Source of the DNA: Flectonema sp. DT1601
Taxonomy: Eukaryota; Euglenozoa; Diplonemea; Diplonemida; Diplonemidae
DNA: 64,000 bases
Assembly (NCBI GenBank): GCA_964019425.1
Contig: OZ025813.1
Location: 930,001-994,000, forward strand
Direction: 5' to 3'
Both the position numbers and the translations under genes were made by a program. Below are positions 54,099 to 64,000 of this stretch, piece by piece. Positions within the stretch are counted from its first letter, which is position 1. Every line of letters begins with the position of its first letter. Below the pieces are notes generated by a model. That model was given only the letters and a program-made list of their open reading frames with translations. It ran no database searches and was not told where the DNA came from.

Positions 54099-57000
54099 AT
54101 GCTACTCTTCGCGGCTCTGTTTGCCGCACTACTCCCTGTTGGTGAGGGAGGTAAGAATATCAGATCATTCTTGACTGCAACTTGGGAAGACACATCACTA
54201 CTTCACGAAGCGGGTGAGTACGTTAAAGAGATTGGAGGGGATAAACTGTACTGGGATTACGTAAATAGATTACTTCACGGTGGTGTTAGTGAGGTAAAGA
54301 CTCAAGAAGATGCTTACCACGCGGTATCAGCAGCTGCAAAAGAAATAATGCCATCGACGTTACAAAGTACATTAGACATGGCAATCACTTCGAGATACTA
54401 CTCTCCAAGGATTGCTGCACAGAGTTCTCTTTGTAGTGGAAATATCACTTCTTCAAGTTACTTTATTGTCCCATCGGGCGCTATTGTAACCAAGTCAAGT
54501 GAGATTAAGTCTGCTCTTGAAAGCTGCAGCACTGATCAGAGCAGCAGTCACATTTCATCAATTCAGTCTTTCGATAATGTGATTACTCAAAGTGAAGATC
54601 CAAAGATTGTAATCTCACTGTGTACGAGATTTTCTGATCCCGACTTTGAAGAATTTTATAAACAAGCGAAAGATTCATCAGTAAGCAATCCAAACATAGC
54701 TGTTGTCATGAGATACCGTCCTGGTCAAGGTTCAGACAGCAGATTATCTCTACAAGGCTACGGAGTATCCATGATGATTAAAGACATGGAGTACAAAGCA
54801 ATGGATGACAAAGACAGGAGTTCTGATGATGTTGCTGAGGAAGTTGCTGAAGAAGAAGAATCTGACGTTGTTCTTGGTGTGAAGCTTGATAAAATAGCAG
54901 AAACATGGCCGAATGCAGTCTCCGATCTCAGAGAAGTACTTCGTGAAGAAGAAAGTTCTAAGAAAGCAGCTGTTGATATAAATCTTAAAGTTTGGGAAAT
55001 TCAAAACTTGGGATATCAAACTTGCTATAAAATTCTAAAGTCATCAACACCCTTATCAACTCTTCAGGGTATCAGTCAAGACTTCCCTCGACACGCGAAT
55101 TCCCTTTCAAGAATACAAAATCCATCAATAAAAAGAATATCAAAAGCTCTTAATAAAGCCCAAGCGTCTCACAAAGAAGCCTACGCCTTGGGTGAGGGGT
55201 CTTCTTCTTTATTTATTGCTGGAAGTCATGTAGACGTAGAAAACTTATCATCGATGTCACTGTTTGAGTTGGTTAACAAGGAATATAAAATAATGAATGA
55301 AATATCAACTGCGATTGGGATGGCGGAGTCGTCTCCAACGATTGATGAAAACGCTCTGATTGAGTTAAGCAAAAAAGCGATGCAAATTAGCATCGATCAG
55401 GTTGGAGGTGAAAGTTCTGGTGAACAGAAACCATCGGCTAACAGATACAACATAAAACTAGACATTGTTGACTTCATGAACGATATCGAAGAAGATCAAG
55501 TTTACAGTGATTGGCCAGCTTCAATTGGTGTAATCGCGAAGAACAATCCATACGGAATGCCAACTTTTCCAAAAAGAAACCTCTTCACTGCTATTACAAT
55601 CCTTGACCCTACCACAAGAGCAAACCTTGAAGGCGTTCACATCGCTTTTATGTTGCAGCGTCAGCAAGCTCCGATTCGCTCTGGTTTTATTTTGGTAGAC
55701 TCATCTGAGGATTCCTCTTCAGTAGCCAGTCATATTTCATGTGCTTTCGTCACATTGTTTAATTCAATGCCCGACCATGCTTTTACATTTTTATATAAAT
55801 TACGTGGGAGTGGAACAAGTGAAGAAGTTTCAATGGAGGAGGTTATTGAAAGCTTTGCTGAGATTTCTGGAAGATCGGACCTCTCAAAACTCATTAAGTC
55901 TGATATGTGTGTTTCTAAGTTGAAGGCTGCGAATGAAGGAGCGAAAGCTCTGGGTTTGCTTTCAACGGGATCAACTTTGTTATTTAATGGAATCTTATCA
56001 AAGAATCCTCAACAGGTCGTTGAGTTGTTCTATTCTGAAATGGAAACTGTTAGCGGATGGTGGAAGCAGAAGCTATTAAAGAACAGCGTGAAGAACATCT
56101 ACTCCTGGATTATGAATCATTTCAACGCTGCTTCTAAATATCAACCAAAGCTAGCTGAAGGAGTCAAACAGGTTACGATTGATGGAGACTCTGATTTGCT
56201 CTCATTATCTGAAGAGCATTGGATCTTTAGAGAAGACTACAATCTAGAAGTCTCTTTAACATCGTTAATCCTCACTCTTGATGGTGATGATAAAGATCTC
56301 AGTACTAAACTACTTGATGAACTTCTTAGTCACATTCTATCAACACAAAGTAAATCAACTCCTGACAGAGCTCATGTTGTTGTTGTTGGAAATTCCAAGT
56401 TTGCTTCAGACTTGAGAGCCGTGTTATTGAAAGGATCTGCTCTGAGTCCTCAAAAAAGAGTTTCTTTTATTTACAACAAACTCATTGACGGTCTTCCTGC
56501 ATCTGAAGCTTCGCCGAGCCCAAAAACTGATTTCCCACCAGGTACAGTATTTTGTAACGGAAGGTTGATTGATCTTAATCAAGCTGGACCTGACTTCACT
56601 TCGACTGATTTTAAAGAGTTGGGTGAGTCGGTATCTGCTGCGACTACGAACATTAAAAACATTCTCGACGATGTGACTTGGACTGACCTCCTCAAGGGAG
56701 ACGGTGTTGCCGATGAAATAAACGGAAATTGGATTTCAACTAAAATTATGGCGGTCACCGCTCTCGTGACTTCCCACAAGGAAGTAACCAAACCAACTCA
56801 GTCGAGAAAGGCTAAAGTACCAGTTCCTCCTCCACTTACAGCTGAGAGTTGTGGAAAGCCTTGTAGAATTGGTTTCTTTGTAGAGGCGAGATCTGATTTA
56901 ACTGCTCCAATAAGCAGCCAAATAGATATCGTTGCCGTTATAAACCCACTTTCAGTAGACGCACAGAAAGTATCAGCAATCCTTTCAGTTTTACACAGTC

Positions 57001-58698
57001 AGGTACCTGTTAGAATCTCTGTTTACTTAAACCCTGAAACCAGTATGAGTGAAATTCCAATTAGAACTTTTTACAGATACGTTTCAACTTCAAAGATTAG
57101 ATTTTCAGATGACGGAAGTATTTCAAACCCGACAGCTATCTTTACGAGACTACCAGAAGAACAGGTCTTAACGATGGGTGTTCATGAACCAGAACCGTGG
57201 ATCGTTACAACTAAAGAAGCCTTATACGATTTAGACAATATAAAGCTATCATCAATAAAGGGAAATATTCTTACTGCTCATTACGAACTCGAACATATAT
57301 TAGTATCGGGATCGTGTTATGATAAATCAACACAGCAACCACCCAGGGGATTACCTCTCGGACTATCAGGAAAGACTGATACGCTTGTGATGTCTAATTT
57401 GGGTTACTTTCAGTTAAAAGCTTCTCCTGGGGTTTGGGACTTAGCAATTAAAGAAGGACGTGCGACTGATATATTCTCAATTGTCAAGGACGAGTCTGCA
57501 GTTGGAGGCGACACCAGAGACCCAAGTACTGTATTGGTTGACTCTTTTAATGGAGTTCATCTCAGTCTTAAGGTTGATCGCAATCAAGGTTTTGAAACAG
57601 CGAAATTCTTAGAAGAAACAACAGACGAACCTGCTGCTGAAAATGTACAAAAAGAGACTGACGGTTCGATTATTGGTACTATTTCTTCTTATCTCGGAGG
57701 AAATTCAAATGAAAAAAAAGAAGAAAACACTGACAGTGATGTCCGTCCACAAAGACCAACGCTAAACATCTTCTCCGTAGCATCTGGACATTTATATGAG
57801 AGATTCTTAAAAATCATGATCCACACGACAATGCAAAATGTTCAAGACCCAACTGGTACACAACGCGTCAAGTTCTGGCTTATTAACAATTTCTTGTCTC
57901 CTCAATTTAAAAAAACTATTTACGCAATGGCAGAAAAGTGGAATTTTGAGGTCGAATTAGTCACATACAAATGGCCTAGCTGGCTACGTCGACAGACTCA
58001 GAAGCAAAGAATAATTTGGGGATACAAAATATTATTCTTAGACGTGTTGTTTCCTTTGGATGTTGAGAAGGTAATCTTTGTTGACGCAGATCAAATTATT
58101 CTTTCTGATTTACATGAATTATACAATCTTGATTTGGAAGGAAAGTCTGTAGCGTACACTCCGTTTTGTATAGATGCGGAAAATAAAGAGACGTCGGGTT
58201 TCCGATTCTGGAAAAGTGGATTTTGGAAAGATCATCTCGGAGGGTCTCCATATCACATCTCAGCAATATACGTAATAGATTTACAAAAGTTTAGAAAAGA
58301 TGGAAATGGAGATTCTTACAGAATGATATATGACAATCTCTCTGCTGATCCAAATTCACTTGCGAATCTCGATCAGGATTTACCGAACTATGCCCAGCGT
58401 ATGGTTCCAATTCACTCACTTCCAGAGCATTGGCTTTGGTGCGAAACTTGGTGTAATCAGGTTTGATATTTTTTTTTTAAATTATTTTTTTTCTTTATAA
58501 AAATAAAATAAATTTATATAATAATAAAAATAATAACAGGAATCTAAGAAGGCAGCAAAGACTATTGATCTTTGTAACAATCCGCTCACAAAAACTCCAA
58601 AGCTTGTCAACGCAAAGCGGATCGTTCCAGAATGGGAGTCGTATGATAAACTGATTGAGAGTTTTGATAAGTCACTCGAAGAACAGCAACAGGAATAG
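54099..58698 (+). CDS. UGGT: UDP-glucose:glycoprotein glucosyltransferase
   Basis: Two exons (54099-58460 and 58540-58698) encode about 1506 residues, the usual length for this family. The start is ATG 54099 with a signal peptide ([17 protein letters not shown]); the longer frame from 54045 begins with TTG. The N-terminal ~1200 residues hold the thioredoxin-like sensor domains. The catalytic GT24 domain starts near 1220 with INIFS-like [19 protein letters not shown] and includes the metal-binding DAD at 1329-1331 in [14 protein letters not shown]. The 79-base intron joins WCNQ to [20 protein letters not shown], restoring the family C-terminus KRIVPEW. UGGT re-glucosylates misfolded N-glycoproteins in the ER lumen for another calnexin/calreticulin cycle. 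The C-terminus EEQQQE is not a classic KDEL-type retrieval signal. Confidence 0.96.
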
Positions 58699-59232
58699 CA
58701 TCGCATCAAATGATCGATTTTTGTGGTTTCTAAATCTAAGTACCCGAAAGGGCACGTCGCATTACTATAGTAGTTTTGTACTCTAGTTCTCTACTTCTGA
58801 GGTAAAACGAGTAAAAGCATTATGCAAATAAAAAAGATAGTGAGAGAGAGAGAAAGTGAACCACACAAAAAAAAAAAAAAAAAAAAAAACTATCGATAAG
58901 AATGGACAACTAAAATTGATAAAAATTTTTTTCATTTAAAAATTTTTTTTTTTTCCCCTAATAATCTTTACGTGTCTGCGTGTTTTTGGAGTTTAATTCA
59001 AAAAACGAAAAAAAGAATCGGACACCCTACCACGAAGATTAGGGGAGTTGGGATTACTTTTTTTTTTTTTAATTTATTTTTAAGGAATAAAAACAGAGTG
59101 TGTTTGTCTCTCACTTAATATAATCCGACGGCTTCGACGGTAGCCGAGGGCGTATTATCTCTCGTTAGGACTCATGTTGTTTTAACTCGTAATTTAGTAT
59201 CATTTTCTTCACAGAAAAAATACGAATAAAAA
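58699..59232. other. Intergenic spacer
   Basis: Holds a GA-rich repeat near 58843-58858, an A-run near 58867-58889, and a small GC hairpin near 59127-59150 (GGCT/AGCC arms). The acceptor CTTCACAG ends at 59214. No gene seen. Confidence 0.55.
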
Positions 59233-60525
59233 ATGATGGATAAAAAAATACTGTTGTGGGGCATTGTCTTTGCCACACTTACTCTTTTGATCACGTGGGG
59301 GCCTATGAAAAACACGAACACTCCAACGCCAATGAAGCCAACCCCAACAGAAGTTTTGAAGGAGGAGGTGAAGGTAGTTGTTGAGGAGAAGGTCAAGGTC
59401 TCAGTAACACCAACCCCTACTCAAGCGACATTACCACCCCTACCGCCTACCACTAATCCGTCATTGAATTTCCAGTACGCTAGTGCTCAGTTCTTTAGTC
59501 TGACTGCGGAACAGAAAAAGGTTATCATGGGAGAGTACACATGTGAACACACTACCAAGATTCACAACCCAAATCCTGGAACGTTCTTTAGAATTCCTGC
59601 TTACAGCAGTGTAGCTCTTGGAAAAGAAGCTTGGATTAGGGGTCTGAGATGTTCAGAACATAAAATCTTCTCTCAGAATGGAGAAGATGGTGTGATCTCC
59701 GCTATCTTCGCTGCAATTGGAACAACAAACAGAAAATATGTCGAATTCGGAACTGAAAACGGAATGCAAGTAAACACCCGCGTCCTTCGTGAAATTCGCG
59801 ATGAGTCACAACGCTGGACAGGTTTGTTATTAGACGGAGGTTACAAGAATCCAAGTATTAATCTAAACACTGAGTTTATTTATGATCACAATATTGTTGC
59901 GTTATTACAAAAGTACAACGCTGACAAAGAGATGGACCTCCTTTCAGTTGATACTGACTGCTTTGATTTTTGGATCTTAAGAAGTATTCTTGAAGGTGGT
60001 TACCGTCCAAGAGTTATCGTTGTTGAAGTTAACGGAAAGTGGGCAACTGATGTGTCTCTAGTCGTTCCACCTGCTGAGCAAGTTCCTGGTTTGGCTGTTG
60101 GTGGTAAGTGTGGTTTCACAGATTGGTTTGGATCATCTGTAGCAGCTTATCATAAGATGGCGGAGTGTTACGGATATCAAATGATCTATTGTGATCGTAG
60201 TGGTGTTAATTGTTTTATGGTTAGAAATGATATTTTGAATTTCGCAAACCCTGAGAATGCTAAGAAAATGCTCAGACCTGAAAACCTCTGGCGTACCCCA
60301 AACTACGGAGTCTACGGATGGCCGTACGATCCAAGTGACCGTCCGTACTTAAAGATTGATGTATGTGATGATATCAAGAACCCTGCTAACGCTAAGAAGG
60401 TATCTCACCATGATGCAATCGGCTTAGTACGTGACGCCATTGGACCAATTCAGGGAGAGATGTTTGCTATGCAATGGAAAACCACAACATTCAATAAAGA
60501 AACCAGACAGTTCCCTGAGCTGTAG
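59233..60525 (+). CDS. Type II membrane FkbM-like methyltransferase
   Basis: 430 residues. A signal anchor lies at about 5-22 (ILLWGIVFATLTLLITW), then a Pro/Thr/Val-rich stem to about residue 75 with TPTPMKPTPTEV-like units, then a lumenal catalytic domain. SQNGEDGVISAIFAAIG (about 146-162) and KYVEFGTENGMQVNTR (about 167-182) form the SAM-binding start of the FkbM-like fold; LLLDGGY, LLSVDTDCFDFWIL and VIVVEVN continue it. Stem plus anchor suggest a Golgi enzyme O-methylating a glycan or lipid, but the substrate is unknown. The acceptor CACAG at 59214 lies 18 bases before the start. Confidence 0.8.
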   Translation: MMDKKILLWGIVFATLTLLITWGPMKNTNTPTPMKPTPTEVLKEEVKVVVEEKVKVSVTPTPTQATLPPLPPTTNPSLNFQYASAQFFSLTAEQKKVIMGEYTCEHTTKIHNPNPGTFFRIPAYSSVALGKEAWIRGLRCSEHKIFSQNGEDGVISAIFAAIGTTNRKYVEFGTENGMQVNTRVLREIRDESQRWTGLLLDGGYKNPSINLNTEFIYDHNIVALLQKYNADKEMDLLSVDTDCFDFWILRSILEGGYRPRVIVVEVNGKWATDVSLVVPPAEQVPGLAVGGKCGFTDWFGSSVAAYHKMAECYGYQMIYCDRSGVNCFMVRNDILNFANPENAKKMLRPENLWRTPNYGVYGWPYDPSDRPYLKIDVCDDIKNPANAKKVSHHDAIGLVRDAIGPIQGEMFAMQWKTTTFNKETRQFPEL

Positions 60526-61102
60526 ATCATTTCGGAAGTTGTAACCAAGAGCCATACCAGTTGAAATCAGAGCTTCTAGTCTTAAGCTCACCCGTATCTT
60601 CTATGAGTGTTGTCTACATTTGTTGACTGTAAAAGTGTCGTGAGTTGGACTTCGTCGGAAGATTGCAAGCCCGTTAGGTTAGCAATACGTAAACATTAAA
60701 AGGAATTGTTAATGGGAGTTTTATAAATTATTGTTATTTATCACAACACTGTTCAAAATGCATTGAAGAGATGACGAGATGAAAATGAAAAAAAAAGAAA
60801 AAAGAAAGATCACATAAGGAATAGGATGAAGGGAAAAAAGAGATGCACAAGAAGGAAAGAAAAAAGAAAATAGAAAAAAGGAATTAAAAGGCATCCGCCC
60901 ATGGAAGAACAAGCCGTGCTACTTCGAAGCACGATCCAAAAAAAAAAAAAAAAATGGAATTGAACCTTTCGAACCTGGGTATATAATACTATATCTCCCG
61001 CAACTGGAACTGTCCTCCCGCTGACACGTTCATCTATTAGACGACGAATGAACTGAGAGCAGGGCTTTTCGTCAGCTGATTGCCTGCCTCCCTTTTCGTT
61101 CC

Positions 61103-61134
<32 letters not shown>

Positions 61135-61873
61135 CATTTTTTGCCTTTGGTATTGGACGGAAAAAAAAAAAAAAAACGAGGGAAGAAACAAAAAAAAAAA
61201 AAAAAAAAAAGGAATAAAATTTGAATATTGGAGTAAAAAACACACTATCTTTCCATAAATATTCAAGTTTTTACCAACTTTATGCTTTTCATGCCTTTCG
61301 GTAGGTTTGCTTTTGTGGAGAACGTAATAACAAAATAATACACAAAATGGAAATGCTGGATCTTATTTTTTTCTTCTTTTTGTTTGATTCATCTTTGTTT
61401 TTGTTCTTTTTTTTTTTTTTTTTTTTCCATTCATGATCCGCTGCTGGACTCAATCAGCTTGCGGAAAAAGTTAAAAAACAATACGTGAAAGGAAACGCCA
61501 CTCAAGCCACAAGCAAAGTACACAACATCCATCTTTACGTGTGAAGGTTTCATCTCACATCTGATACTCACCGCAATCAGTTTGTCACAAAAGGACATCG
61601 GGGGAAAAAAAAATTGCCAAAGACGTTGGCTGATTAAGTGGCAAAAGAAAAACATGGTCGAAAGCAGTTCACTTATTTACCAACATAAGTAAACCAACTA
61701 GCAATACGTGGAATGCGGAGAAAAATAAGAAAATGAAGAAAAAAAAAAAGAAATTTAGAACCAATATTAAAAAGAAAGTTTGTCCCTGAGTCGCTTGATA
61801 CAATACTTGAGGTGGTTTAGTTGTGTTTTTATGTATTTTTTTGACTTCAGTCTACACAAACAGCCTTTGAAAA
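60526..61873. other. Intergenic spacer
   Basis: A/T-rich with T-run near 61106-61134 and A runs near 60938-60954 and 61191-61210. A minus-strand GGTTCAATTCC near 60957-60967 is B-box-like, but no tRNA folds around it. The acceptor TTGACTTCAG ends at 61850. I see no gene. Confidence 0.55.
61831..61850 (+). promoter_or_regulatory. Predicted trans-splice acceptor of the 61874 gene
   Basis: T-rich tract ending GACTTCAG, 23 bases before the ATG, with no upstream exon. Confidence 0.6.
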
Positions 61874-62845
61874 ATGGAATTCGGTCTTTTGGAGCCAGGA
61901 ATTGTCTCAGCATTGGGAGTAGTCTCTCGCAGCCGTAGATGGAAAAGCGAAGACTTGCTAAAAGTTGCGAAGAAACTCGTGGCTACGAATATGACGAGAA
62001 CCAGGAAATTACTGATAGCTATCAAATCTGGGATGCTGAATCCTGTCTTGAAACAAAACGGATTCACTTCATTTAGTAAGAAGACACTCTCACTGTTGTA
62101 TGGAATCTTATGCTGTACCTGTATTCGAGATGTTGAAATTATTGAGTCGACTAACGTCATTGAAATAAGAGAGGAACACGTCGAGGAACCTCCACCACCA
62201 GCTGTTGAGGATGTGATTGACGAGTCAGAAGTTCAAACACTAATGGAAGGCTGTGCTGAAATATCCGGAATTATTTCACCTGACTCATTACCCACTGTTA
62301 TTGAAGGTAAGATGATAGACGCTGACTCCTTACAACCCATTAGAGAACTTGCTGAGTGGCATATAATTGAAATTCCAATAAAACATTTATATTTTTATCA
62401 GACTTCTGTTGCAGGGACATTCAGTGATTCTCGTTCACTGCAGTCAACTGTTAATGAGTTACGAATGGGTGAGAAAACACCTTACAAAATACCCTTAATG
62501 CATACTCTATTAGTTGATGGAAGACTATATGGAATGGGGACTAGAAGGACTGTTTGTTATCATCGAATTTGTGCTCACAATCAGAATGCAATGATTCCAG
62601 TTCTGTTCGCTAATCGCAGCAGTGATAGCTCGTTACATAATAAAGAGGGGTTGAATATGTGTTTAATTCATCCATGTGTTATTGATGGAGTCACTTATCA
62701 TGAAATGAGTAGATCTCCGCATTCACCTGATATATATTCGTGCAAAGATCTCACCAAACAATATGAAAATAACGTACTTCCGGTTAAACGTGAAGGAAGT
62801 ACCGAGTATTGGCATCCTTACCCGTCAACACCTTGGGTTGCTTAG
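61874..62845 (+). CDS. ParB/sulfiredoxin-fold domain protein
   Basis: 323 residues from ATG 61874. The first 100 residues are basic and unassigned. Residues about 162-232 read HIIEIPIKHLYFYQTSVAGT, FSDSRSLQSTVNELRMGEKT and then PLMHTLLVDGRLYGMGTRRT, the pattern of ParB/Srx-like domains: a buried strand, the Q-x(n)-F-DGRSL helix and a DGRLYxxxxRR strand. Here the last motif is MGTRRT where many relatives have a DNRRL-type sequence. Eukaryotic members are mostly uncharacterised; nucleotide or nucleic-acid binding is a possibility, not a claim. It ends PSTPWVA. No membrane segment is seen. Confidence 0.65.
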   Translation: MEFGLLEPGIVSALGVVSRSRRWKSEDLLKVAKKLVATNMTRTRKLLIAIKSGMLNPVLKQNGFTSFSKKTLSLLYGILCCTCIRDVEIIESTNVIEIREEHVEEPPPPAVEDVIDESEVQTLMEGCAEISGIISPDSLPTVIEGKMIDADSLQPIRELAEWHIIEIPIKHLYFYQTSVAGTFSDSRSLQSTVNELRMGEKTPYKIPLMHTLLVDGRLYGMGTRRTVCYHRICAHNQNAMIPVLFANRSSDSSLHNKEGLNMCLIHPCVIDGVTYHEMSRSPHSPDIYSCKDLTKQYENNVLPVKREGSTEYWHPYPSTPWVA

Positions 62846-63377
62846 GGCGTTTCATCATCAGATTTTCTTGTATTATTATTATTTTTTTACTGGTCTATAA
62901 AATTATCTGTTAGGGGGGGGGGGGGCCCGGGGGGGGGGGGGAGGAAAAAAAAAGAATCGGAAATTTTTTCACTTTTTTTACATTCTTACTCACAGTTTTG
63001 TTTTGTTTTGTGCGCAACCCGGTACAAAAATCCTAATAAAGGGTAATAGGTTAGTTACGCTGACACAATTCTCTTTTCTACCAAACAATGAGTTCGTGAG
63101 AACAACAAAAAAAAAAAGAAAAAATAAAAATATATTCACCATAACTGGATAATTTTATTATTCATGTTTGGGTCAAGCACAGAATCTGTTAATAATAAAG
63201 AAAATAATAAATTACAAATAAAAATAAAGGTTGTCCGTCACCTTCCAGTACTCGGTACGCTCCTGATGCTAATGCAAGCAGAAAGCTATTTCGAGATATT
63301 TCAGGTCAGGACGTCAACGCCATATTTTCCAAAGGAAAATTTTACAACGCCGCAAAATAAGAGGCAGACAACCCGGA
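62846..63377. other. Spacer with G/C tract and dispersed repeat
   Basis: Holds an unusual run of G, CCC and G at about 62913-62941, then a repeat shared with the array spacer (62944-63090), then an A-rich stretch near 63105-63130. A TTTCAG at 63299-63304 is the likely acceptor for the following gene. Confidence 0.7.
62944..63090 (+). repeat. Dispersed repeat, copy beside the GIY-YIG gene
   Basis: Matches the reverse complement of 16002-16136, with best agreement over CCTAATAAAGG and AATAGGTTAGTTACGCTGAC. It ends close to an A-rich run, which would fit the 3' end of a retroposed sequence; that is inference. Confidence 0.8.
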
Positions 63378-64000
63378 ATGCGTACCCCCGGAGTCATTTA
63401 TGCACTCTTTAGAAGATCAGACCAGAAAGTAGTATACGTAGGGCAAACGTATAATTCTACAATGAAGCGAGTTCATTCCCACTGGTATGCTGCGAAAAAG
63501 CACTCAAGGGACAACAGCTACCAGGGGAACAAGCTTTATGAGTTCCTGGCAAAGCAGAGATTCCCACTCCTAGCCATGCCGCTAGAAAAGATTCCGGATT
63601 GCAATTACAACAACGCAGCGGATTTCTACAGAGCTGCCGCACCACGTGAACAGTATTATATTAATTCCTTTAAAAATCTATTAAATACGCGTGGCTATTA
63701 TGCACCAAAATTGAGTACGAACAGAAATCGCACAAGAAACAACCGCCAACCTCCACCTGTAAGACAACAACATCTTGCTACAGAAAACTTCTACAACTTC
63801 AACGAAGTAGCAGATGACGGTTACAATGTGAGCAGCACAACGTCCTCCAATACATTGCAACCAACAACAATAACACTAGAAACAGGTGTTTCTTTTCAAG
63901 TCGCAACGGATAAAAAATGGATCCCGTCAAAGCTTAACTATTTGTTTAAGCTTACTGACGAAGAATTCGTTGAATACGACTTCTCGCGTTGGCAGACACG
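63378..64000 (+). CDS. GIY-YIG nuclease domain protein, 3' end outside window
   Basis: An open frame from ATG 63378 to the window end (207 codons, no stop). The first 100 residues are a GIY-YIG domain: GVIYALFRRSDQKVVYVGQT, then KRVHSHWYAAKKHS, the helix NKLYEFLAKQ and the EQYYINSFKNLLNTRGY end, which includes the acidic metal ligand position and the conserved Asn. A Gln/Asn/Thr-rich linker follows, then GVSFQVATDKKWIPSKLNYLF. In most Penelope-like retroelements this domain follows the reverse transcriptase, while in the permuted Naiad/Chlamys-type elements it comes first. The N-terminal position here, with a dispersed repeat upstream, makes such an element possible, but the reverse transcriptase would lie beyond the window. 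A host repair or selfish nuclease is the alternative. Confidence 0.65.
   Translation, partial: MRTPGVIYALFRRSDQKVVYVGQTYNSTMKRVHSHWYAAKKHSRDNSYQGNKLYEFLAKQRFPLLAMPLEKIPDCNYNNAADFYRAAAPREQYYINSFKNLLNTRGYYAPKLSTNRNRTRNNRQPPPVRQQHLATENFYNFNEVADDGYNVSSTTSSNTLQPTTITLETGVSFQVATDKKWIPSKLNYLFKLTDEEFVEYDFSRWQT

Noticed and set aside
60940-61080. Possible minus-strand tRNA with a B-box-like GGTTCAATTCC
   Set aside because: No acceptor stem or acceptable cloverleaf can be drawn; the 3' side is only a T-run.
1-64000. CRISPR arrays, bacterial operons or prokaryotic contamination
   Set aside because: No repeat-spacer pattern; introns, myosin, kinesin, DNALI1 and UGGT are eukaryotic. The bacterial look of the array hydrolases fits lateral acquisition at most.

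Overview
This window comes from the nuclear genome of a flagellated protist. It is not bacterial. Genes are separated by AT-rich spacers packed with long A or T runs, and several genes carry short GT-AG introns of about 53 to 84 bases. The products include a voltage-gated K+ channel, a kinesin-3-type motor, an inner-arm dynein light chain of the p28/DNALI1 family, a myosin, a PHO80-like cyclin and the ER folding sensor UGGT. Every gene I can support lies on the + strand, and almost every start codon has an AG, usually after a pyrimidine-rich run, 0 to about 90 bases upstream. That is the pattern expected of polycistronic transcription with spliced-leader trans-splicing. I infer a euglenozoan (diplonemid or free-living kinetoplastid relative) as the best guess, with a perkinsozoan or dinoflagellate relative as the main alternative. 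The sequence alone does not settle this.

Layout. 1-588: 3' end of a Kv-type channel. 1411-4203: two low-complexity coiled-coil proteins. 5448-6431: a type I membrane protein. 6979-8715: an unrecognised charged protein. 8972-11037: the kinesin. 12223-12798: a four-helix membrane protein. 13213-31886: a tandem array of six nearly identical 730-residue secreted glycosidase-like genes, with one spacer interrupted by a 759-base inverted-repeat element (25046-25804). 33172-33678: the cyclin, followed by a 3.2 kb gene-free stretch. 36882-40240: a Golgi-type GT-B glycosyltransferase. 41507-41854: a small unknown protein. 42333-46823: a myosin with an unusual zinc-finger, helical-motif and WW tail. 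48780-49567: DNALI1. 49796-52177: a second secreted glycosidase-like enzyme. 53049-53751: an ankyrin protein. 54099-58698: UGGT. 59233-60525: a membrane-anchored FkbM-like methyltransferase. 61874-62845: a ParB/sulfiredoxin-fold protein. 63378-end: the start of a protein with an N-terminal GIY-YIG nuclease domain, possibly from a retroelement.

How the genes fit together. Two themes recur. One is glycan handling in the secretory route and outside the cell: six plus one secreted hydrolases, a Golgi-type glycosyltransferase, UGGT and a type II FkbM-like enzyme. The other is cytoskeleton and flagellum: kinesin, myosin, DNALI1. Because polycistronic neighbours are often unrelated, I do not claim these are functional operons.

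The most notable observations are: the mosaic, patch-like diversification of the six array genes; the element insertion that can be read against two paralogous empty sites; the contrast between T-rich acceptors before genes and A-rich 3' ends of cis-introns; the myosin tail with a duplicated pair of B-box-like fingers; and a 135-147-base repeat shared in opposite orientation by the array spacer and the region next to the GIY-YIG gene.
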